Of a stretch of 11,404 nucleotides of DNA, positions 7,384 through 11,404 are shown piece by piece. The stretch lies in NCBI GenBank assembly GCA_022496185.1, contig WTXG01000591.1, forward strand, positions 1-11,404, read 5' to 3'. Positions within the stretch are counted from its first letter, which is position 1, and the number at the start of each line of letters is the position of its first letter. The position numbers and the translations under genes were made by a program. The stretch is from Multifurca ochricompacta (taxonomy: Eukaryota; Basidiomycota; Agaricomycetes; Russulales; Russulaceae). Below the pieces are notes generated by a model that worked only from the letters and a program-made list of their open reading frames with translations, searched no databases and was not told the origin of the DNA.

Positions 7384-7505
7384 ATACCTGCCAAACCCGC
7401 TGTGCAGGTATGGGTTTCTGGCAGGTTGGGAGTTGTATACCCATACCCGTACCCATCAAAACCTGCAGCACTTACCTGCACAGGTATGAAAACCCTTGCT
7501 GATCC
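7384..7505. repeat. Small inverted-repeat cluster (ACCTGC/GCAGGT and CCCATACC/GGTATGGG), MITE-like
   Basis: ACCTGC occurs at 7386, 7461 and 7474, and its complement GCAGGT at 7404 and 7421. GGTATGGG (7407-7414) pairs with CCCATACC (7440-7447). ACCTGCACAGGT (7474-7485) is a near-palindrome. ATACCCATACCCGTACCC is a short iterated run. The cluster ends where the copia frame starts and could be a short non-autonomous element that truncated it. I cannot define target duplications. Confidence 0.45.
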
Positions 7506-7820
7506 CTAGTTGGTACTGTGACCATCAGGACAGATCAAGGTTTTGACTTGGAATTGAGCAACGTCCTTCATATGCCAGGAGGTCACAAAATACTCTCCAC
7601 TAGTGCCCTAGTAGAAAAAGGGGCAACTGTGTTCTTTGATAATAAGAAGGCAACAATAAAATATGGTGAAAATATCATAGCAGAAGCATGGAAGTTTGGC
7701 AAATTGTATTGGGTACTAGGCAAACATGTCCTAAACAGTATCCATACATCTGCATCTGCCTCACTTGAAATCTGGCATCAAAGAATGGGTCATATGTCAA
7801 AAGAGGCCCTAGAGAGATAT
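7503..7820 (+). pseudogene. Ty1/copia pol fragment (pre-integrase region), truncated at both sides
   Basis: The frame reads RTDQGFDLELSNVLHMPG, then ILSTSALVEKGATVFF, and near the end IWHQRMGHMSKEALERY. This is the linker between protease and integrase of copia-type retrotransposons. The WHxRxGH signature, which starts the integrase zinc finger, is at about 7770-7790. The frame is intact for 106 codons and then runs into the gypsy LTR. The upstream protease part is replaced by the inverted-repeat cluster. This is the older host of the right-hand gypsy insertion, and its other half should lie beyond that element, outside the window. Confidence 0.88.
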
Positions 7821-8143
7821 TGTTATGTCCGGTTGTTACGAACCCCGTCTCTTCCGACTTTCTTTCTCCTACCTAACAACGACCCCTCCTTGCCGCCTAC
7901 TTTGCATTATCAGATCACGTCTCCATCGTGGGATCCTTCACGTGCCCTGCTCCCTTCCCCATGATTGCCTTTGTCTATGTTTGTGTTACTGTACTTGTGT
8001 TTGGACTCTTATCTTATCCCTTATCTTTACGACTGGACACTTACTTAATCCCCTATCAGAAGCCAGGCTTTACGCCCTCCGCTTTCGTATATTCGGGCCC
8101 ACTTGACTCCATTGCCTTATCTATAGACGCCCATTCGATTACG

Positions 8144-8188
8144 TATATAAGTCCACTGTAACTACCTTGTAGACCCCAGACTCGACTT
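8144..8188 (+). promoter_or_regulatory. LTR3 core promoter: TATA box and predicted transcript start
   Basis: TATATAA at 8144-8150 is followed 34 nt later by AGACTCGACTT (8178-8188). The predicted transcript begins with this 11-mer, which is complementary to the primer site at 8415-8425. Confidence 0.78.
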
Positions 8189-8249
8189 ATTGAATACATC
8201 GGTGTTTGTCTTCTGGACTTCCCCTTGAAACCTTTGACTCGACCGTCTC

Positions 8250-8264
8250 AGTGCTTCTGGCACT
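8250..8264 (+). promoter_or_regulatory. Conserved short hairpin in the R-U5 leader
   Basis: AGTGC, a 5-nt loop, then GCACT. The stem is invariant in all three LTRs (4873-4887, 6766-6780, 8250-8264) at +72 to +74 from the predicted start, while the loop differs in each (TTTTG, TTTCG, TTCTG). In Tf1-like elements, leader RNA structure helps position the self-primer. That role here is inferred. Confidence 0.55.
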
Positions 8265-8414
8265 TTCCGCTCAACATTGTCGCTCGGGAGCAGCCCCGTT
8301 GACTTTGACTCATTCATCTAAAAACTCCAAGAGGCCCTATTGACCTCTTACCTGAACACACGAACAACGCTGTTGCACAAGTCGTGCAGAACGTCTCACA
8401 CCGGACGTAACATC

Positions 8415-8425
8415 AAGTTGAGTCT
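8415..8425 (+). other. Self-primer binding site (Tf1/sushi type)
   Basis: AAGTTGAGTCT starts 3 nt after the LTR end. It is the reverse complement of AGACTCGACTT at the predicted 5' end of the transcript, with one G-U pair, itself at a CpG site. Tf1 of fission yeast primes reverse transcription with the first 11 nt of its own mRNA, folded back onto such a site instead of a tRNA. Length, place and partner all match that scheme. No TGG-type tRNA primer site follows the LTR. Confidence 0.8.
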
Positions 8426-8431
8426 CTCACA

Positions 8432-9770
8432 GTGGCTTCCAGCCGCAGTCAGACCCTCTTCCGAGAAGAGCTCATCGAACGCAGAGACGAGAATAATCTT
8501 TCACAGCAAGTACTTGGCTCTGCCGCCTGGAAAGACTTTGAATCCGAGTTTGGATACTACGTCTATCACAATGGAAGATACCAACCGGTAGAATACGACG
8601 AAGAGAAAGAGTTTGGTATTGTATCCGATACTCGGACAGTCGAAACTCTTGGGTTACAACCAGACCTGCCCCACTGATTTGGACTAGGCCCGTGGAGAGA
8701 AAACCCTCCGGCCATTGTCATGGACTCCGAACCAGAGGAGTACATAGAAGAACTAGCGAAGAAGCACTGGTATTAGTGTGTCTACAGCCCCAGTTGCACC
8801 TGAAGTTGTCACGTTCAGAGCCCCTGCTTTGACAACTCCCCAGATCTCTATACAATCCACCAACACCATCACCCCGTTTTACCAAAACATGTCCACCATT
8901 GCCACCCAGCTTCCAGACCCCGCCCCACCAGCCCCAGTGGCAGCACCACCAACATTCCCCCCTGTCCGGACGATTGTCAGGAGTGCTTCCTCAAACGTTC
9001 ACTGGGGACCGCTCACAGAGCAAAAAATTCATGCTGGAGTTCACGACCTTTAAGAACTTCAACCATGACGTCCACAGATTGTCAATCCTTTTCAACGAGC
9101 CAATCTGTTCCTTTCCCTGATTCGGGGGGATGCGGTTGATGACTGGACCATGGACAGCTGGATGGCTGAATGAACAAGTCGAAAGTGGGCATCGTACCAC
9201 TAGTGAAGTCTTTGGGAGACATCGCTGAGCGGTTTAGGATGCCTTCACGGATGGGCAGGCCAAGCAGAAGGCAGCCCGGGAATTAAAGTCCTTAGAATGG
9301 AGAAGGGGAGAACTTGACGCATACGTCGCCAAGTTCAGAAGTCTAGCCAACAGGGCCGCTATGACACGGACGAAGAGGCAACGTTAGACCTCTTTTCGCA
9401 GGGTTTGCCCAACCCCTGGTCAAGAATATCATCCAGTTTCATCACCCCACGACTGGACACTGGGTTGACGCTGCTCGGAGACAGCAACAGACTACCTTGG
9501 ACTTCCAGACAAGGTTTGGAGTTGACACCAAAAGGGAAAAACCGAGACCAGTGGAAGGCAGCGTTCGGAGTGAAGCCCGCGCACATGGCCAGAGGGATCC
9601 AAACGCTATGGATACCTCTGCAGATCGAGCCCGGAGCTCGGGCAGCACTTACAGAAGACGAGCGGCAGACACTAATGAAAGAAGGGCGCTGCTTCCGTTG
9701 TAGAGCATTGGACATATGTCCCAGGACTGTCCAAGAAGGGAGCACGAGTTGCTGTCGCCACGGTGGCACC
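8432..9770 (+). pseudogene. gag: gag of the right-hand gypsy element, broken by frameshifts
   Basis: The N-terminal part starts at GTG 8432 (ASSRSQTLFREEL). It reads to TAG 8774 with one TGA at 8675 that fits a decayed CGA. A Pro-rich linker follows in another frame (8778-8985). Capsid-like pieces then appear frame by frame: TFTGDRSQSKKFMLEF (near 9003), NPFQRANLFLSLIRGDAV (near 9090), KQKAARELKSLEWRRGELDAY (near 9270) and DFQTRFGVDTKREKPRP (near 9500). A CCHC knuckle sits at 9690-9730. Its Cys codons are at 9690 and 9699, but the His (9713) and last Cys (9728) are shifted by one missing base. Gag builds the particle and binds RNA. Neither the N-terminal ORF nor the linker ORF begins with ATG at its likely start. 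The product cannot be made as one chain from this sequence. Confidence 0.85.
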
Positions 9771-9839
9771 AGAACACCCCGTTCAGAACAACCCCCACCG
9801 TGGACAAGCGATCAAAAGAAGAAAAGCTCAGGACATATG

Positions 9840-10311
9840 GGCCAACATGATGAAGGAGAGTGAGGAAGTGCGCGCCATATTAGTAGAAAGGCGTTTGCAA
9901 AGAAGGATTTTTGTTAGGCTCAAACTCGGCCTGGGCACGAGCACTCCATGTTACCTCTGTGTATGCTAGTCGATTCAAATCATTGAAAATACCAGTCCAT
10001 TTTGAAACTACACAGAGGACGGCCGATCGAGATATTTTAGTAGACTCCGGAGCCACAGACAATTTATTCACCCACGATTAATCAAGACGATGGGTCTGGG
10101 ACGGCTGGCACTTCCCCAGGAAAGAACATTTGGAACATTGACGGAACGGCCAACCACGCTGGAAAGATCACTCATTACAGATTGAAGGTCCAGGTTGGAG
10201 AAACCACGAAGAACATTCGTTTCCTGATACAGACCTAGGAGACGAGATCTTATCTTAGGATACCCGTGGCTTGCCGCGTTTGAGCCCAAGATCAACTGGG
10301 CTGACGCGACA
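9840..10311 (+). pseudogene. Aspartic protease region of the right-hand gypsy pol, frameshifted
   Basis: DRDILVDSGATDNLF (about 10023-10070) holds the retropepsin active site DSGA, with Asp at 10043-10045. A missing T shifts the frame near 10065, after which HPRLIKTMGLGR follows in another frame. The closing motif ILGYPWLAAFEPKINW (about 10250-10302) is back in the frame of the reverse transcriptase, with one more missing base near 10237. The protease would cut the polyprotein into its mature parts. Confidence 0.8.
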
Positions 10312-11404
10312 ATGGACAAAGAATCATATCCCACTATCATTACGTCCATAGGCTATGACTACGCAGTCAGACATCCGACAATAAAAGCCACGAGTACAGG
10401 AGAGGAAGACCCAGGTCACTGTTACGCCACTAAAGCATCAGAGTTAGCCCAAAAGGCAATACAAGGGCAGACAGAAAAGACATACAGCGACATAGTGCCG
10501 AGTGTTTACCATAGGCATTGGAAGGTGTTCTCCGAAGAAGAATCCCAGCGCTTTCCACCTTCCAGACCATGGGACCACGCCATAGACCTACTCCCCGATA
10601 CACCTACAGCAATAGATTGCAAAATCTATCCGCTGTCCCAGTCCGAGCAGGTGGCACTGACAGAGTTCCTTGAAGAACATTTGGCAAAAGGATATATTCG
10701 CCCATCCAAGTCGCAGTACGCCTCGCCCTTCTTCTTCATCAAAAAGAAGGACGGCAAGCTGCGACCGGTTCAGGATTACCGGCGAATTAACACATACACC
10801 GTAAAGAATGCCTACCCCCTGCCGCTCATCTCCGAACTCATTGACACTATGAGGGATAAGTCCCTCTTCTCGAAGATGGACGTGCGATGGGGCTACAATA
10901 ACGTTAGAATCAAGGAAGGTGACCAGTGCAAGGCGGCGTTCAAAACAAATCAAGGGTTGTTCGAACCCAATGTTATGTTCTTTGGTCTTACAAACTCGCC
11001 GGCAACGTTTCAGTCTATGATGAACCACATCTTCCGCGATCTCATTCTCACAGGAGAAGTAGTGGTCTACATGGACGACATCCTAGTAGCCACCACAGAT
11101 GATTTGGACCACCACCGACGTCGTGTACATCAAGTACTGGATATACTGCAAGAACATGATCTCTACTCAAACCTGCCAAATGCTCCTTTGAACAACGGAG
11201 CGTTGAGTATCTAGGGGTCATCTTGGAAGGAGGACAAGTGCGCATGGATCCCGTGAAAGTACAGGGAATCCGGGAGTGGCCCGTGCCGACCTGCGTCAAG
11301 GATGTCCGATCGTTCATCGGATTCTGTAACTTCTACCGACGATTCGTCAAGGGATTTTCAGGCATAGCGCGACCACTGAACGACCTACTGAAGGACGTAC
11401 CATG
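10312..11404 (+). pseudogene. pol: Reverse transcriptase of the right-hand gypsy pol, partial, one frameshift
   Basis: The frame is open from the protease end to 11166 and contains the reverse transcriptase motifs in order: FFFIKKKDGKLRPVQDYRRI (about 10726-10785), MDVRWGYNN with catalytic Asp at 10879, FGLTNSPATFQ (about 10981) and YMDD at 11068-11079. All catalytic Asp residues are intact. One base is missing at 11166/11167. After it the frame resumes (KPAKCSFEQRSVEYLGV) and is open to the window edge. At the point where the left element has its first TGA, this copy reads CGA. Methionine 10312 is internal, not a start: upstream residues belong to the protease. Confidence 0.93.

Larger units (their letters stand above)
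7834..8412 (+). repeat. 5' LTR of the right-hand gypsy element (LTR3)
   Basis: By homology to the other LTRs it starts TGTTACGAACCCC at 7834 and ends ACCGGACGTAACA at 8412. The 13 bases just before it, TGTTATGTCCGGT (7821-7833), are a one-mismatch reverse complement of its last 13 bases. The LTR may therefore really begin at 7821 with longer terminal inverted repeats. U3 runs to about 8177, and R and U5 follow. It is less CpG-decayed than LTR2. Confidence 0.9.
7821..11404 (+). mobile_element. Right-hand Ty3/gypsy element, 5' LTR to reverse transcriptase, cut by the window edge
   Basis: In order: 5' LTR, self-primer site, gag, protease, reverse transcriptase. All are in the plus direction, and the element is inserted in a copia fragment. 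It belongs to the same family as the left element: their overlapping reverse transcriptase regions (1-370 and 11038-11404) align without large gaps, at roughly four fifths nucleotide identity by eye. Its coding part carries at least eight single-base frameshifts and few stop codons by substitution. Confidence 0.93.

Noticed and set aside
7825..8161. ORFs inside LTR3 with hydrophobic stretches
   Set aside because: They lie in U3 of an LTR, have no homolog frame in LTR2 and overlap the promoter.
8413..8440. tRNA primer site after LTR3
   Set aside because: No TGG-initial complement of a tRNA 3' end is next to the LTR, whereas an 11-nt self-complement is present at the expected place.
1..11404. 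CRISPR array, tRNA or rRNA genes, bacterial signals
   Set aside because: No regularly spaced repeats, no cloverleaf or rRNA sequence, and the content is eukaryotic retroelement and Tc1-type DNA.

Overview
This window is a nest of transposable elements with no recognisable host gene. The organism is most likely a filamentous fungus, probably a mushroom-forming basidiomycete (inference). The reasons are Tf1/sushi-like Ty3/gypsy chromoviruses with a chromodomain, a very short intron with fungal-type splice signals, a Tc1-type element, and decay concentrated at CpG sites. No species can be named from the sequence alone.

Layout, left to right. (1) 1-2348 is the 3' part of a Ty3/gypsy pol (end of reverse transcriptase, RNase H, integrase, GPY/F, chromodomain). 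It stays in one frame but has six internal TGA codons, each explicable as CGA changed to TGA. (2) 2421-2894 is an extra ORF between pol and the 3' LTR. (3) 2847-5054 is that element's 3' LTR, split by (4) 3066-4658, a fold-back Tc1-type DNA transposon. It has two 741-bp arms with no mismatch found by eye around a 111-bp loop, and TA on each side. (5) 5055-5519 is promoter- or LTR-like DNA (CCAAT, TATA). It contains a 39-nt sequence twice, once interrupted by a 54-nt GT-AG intron and once precisely spliced. (6) 5565-6257 encodes a coiled-coil protein with four tandem CCHC-type knuckles. Its reading frame ends as (7) an LTR begins at 6346-6926. (8) 6927-7505 is AT-rich unassigned DNA followed by a small inverted-repeat cluster. 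(9) 7503-7820 is a Ty1/copia pol fragment. (10) From 7821/7834 to the window end, a second gypsy element is inserted into the copia fragment: 5' LTR, self-primer binding site, and a frameshifted gag, protease and reverse transcriptase.

How the parts work. All three gypsy LTRs carry TATATAA exactly 34 nt upstream of an 11-mer, AGACTCGACTT or a one-base variant. In the 5' LTR of the right-hand element this 11-mer is complementary (one G-U) to AAGTTGAGTCT, which begins 3 nt after the LTR. That is the arrangement expected for Tf1-type self-primed reverse transcription. The two gypsy copies belong to one family but were disabled differently: transitions at CpG on the left, single-base deletions on the right. 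The most notable observations are the intron-containing and spliced tandem repeat, the self-priming signal, and the palindromic transposon in a 3' LTR.
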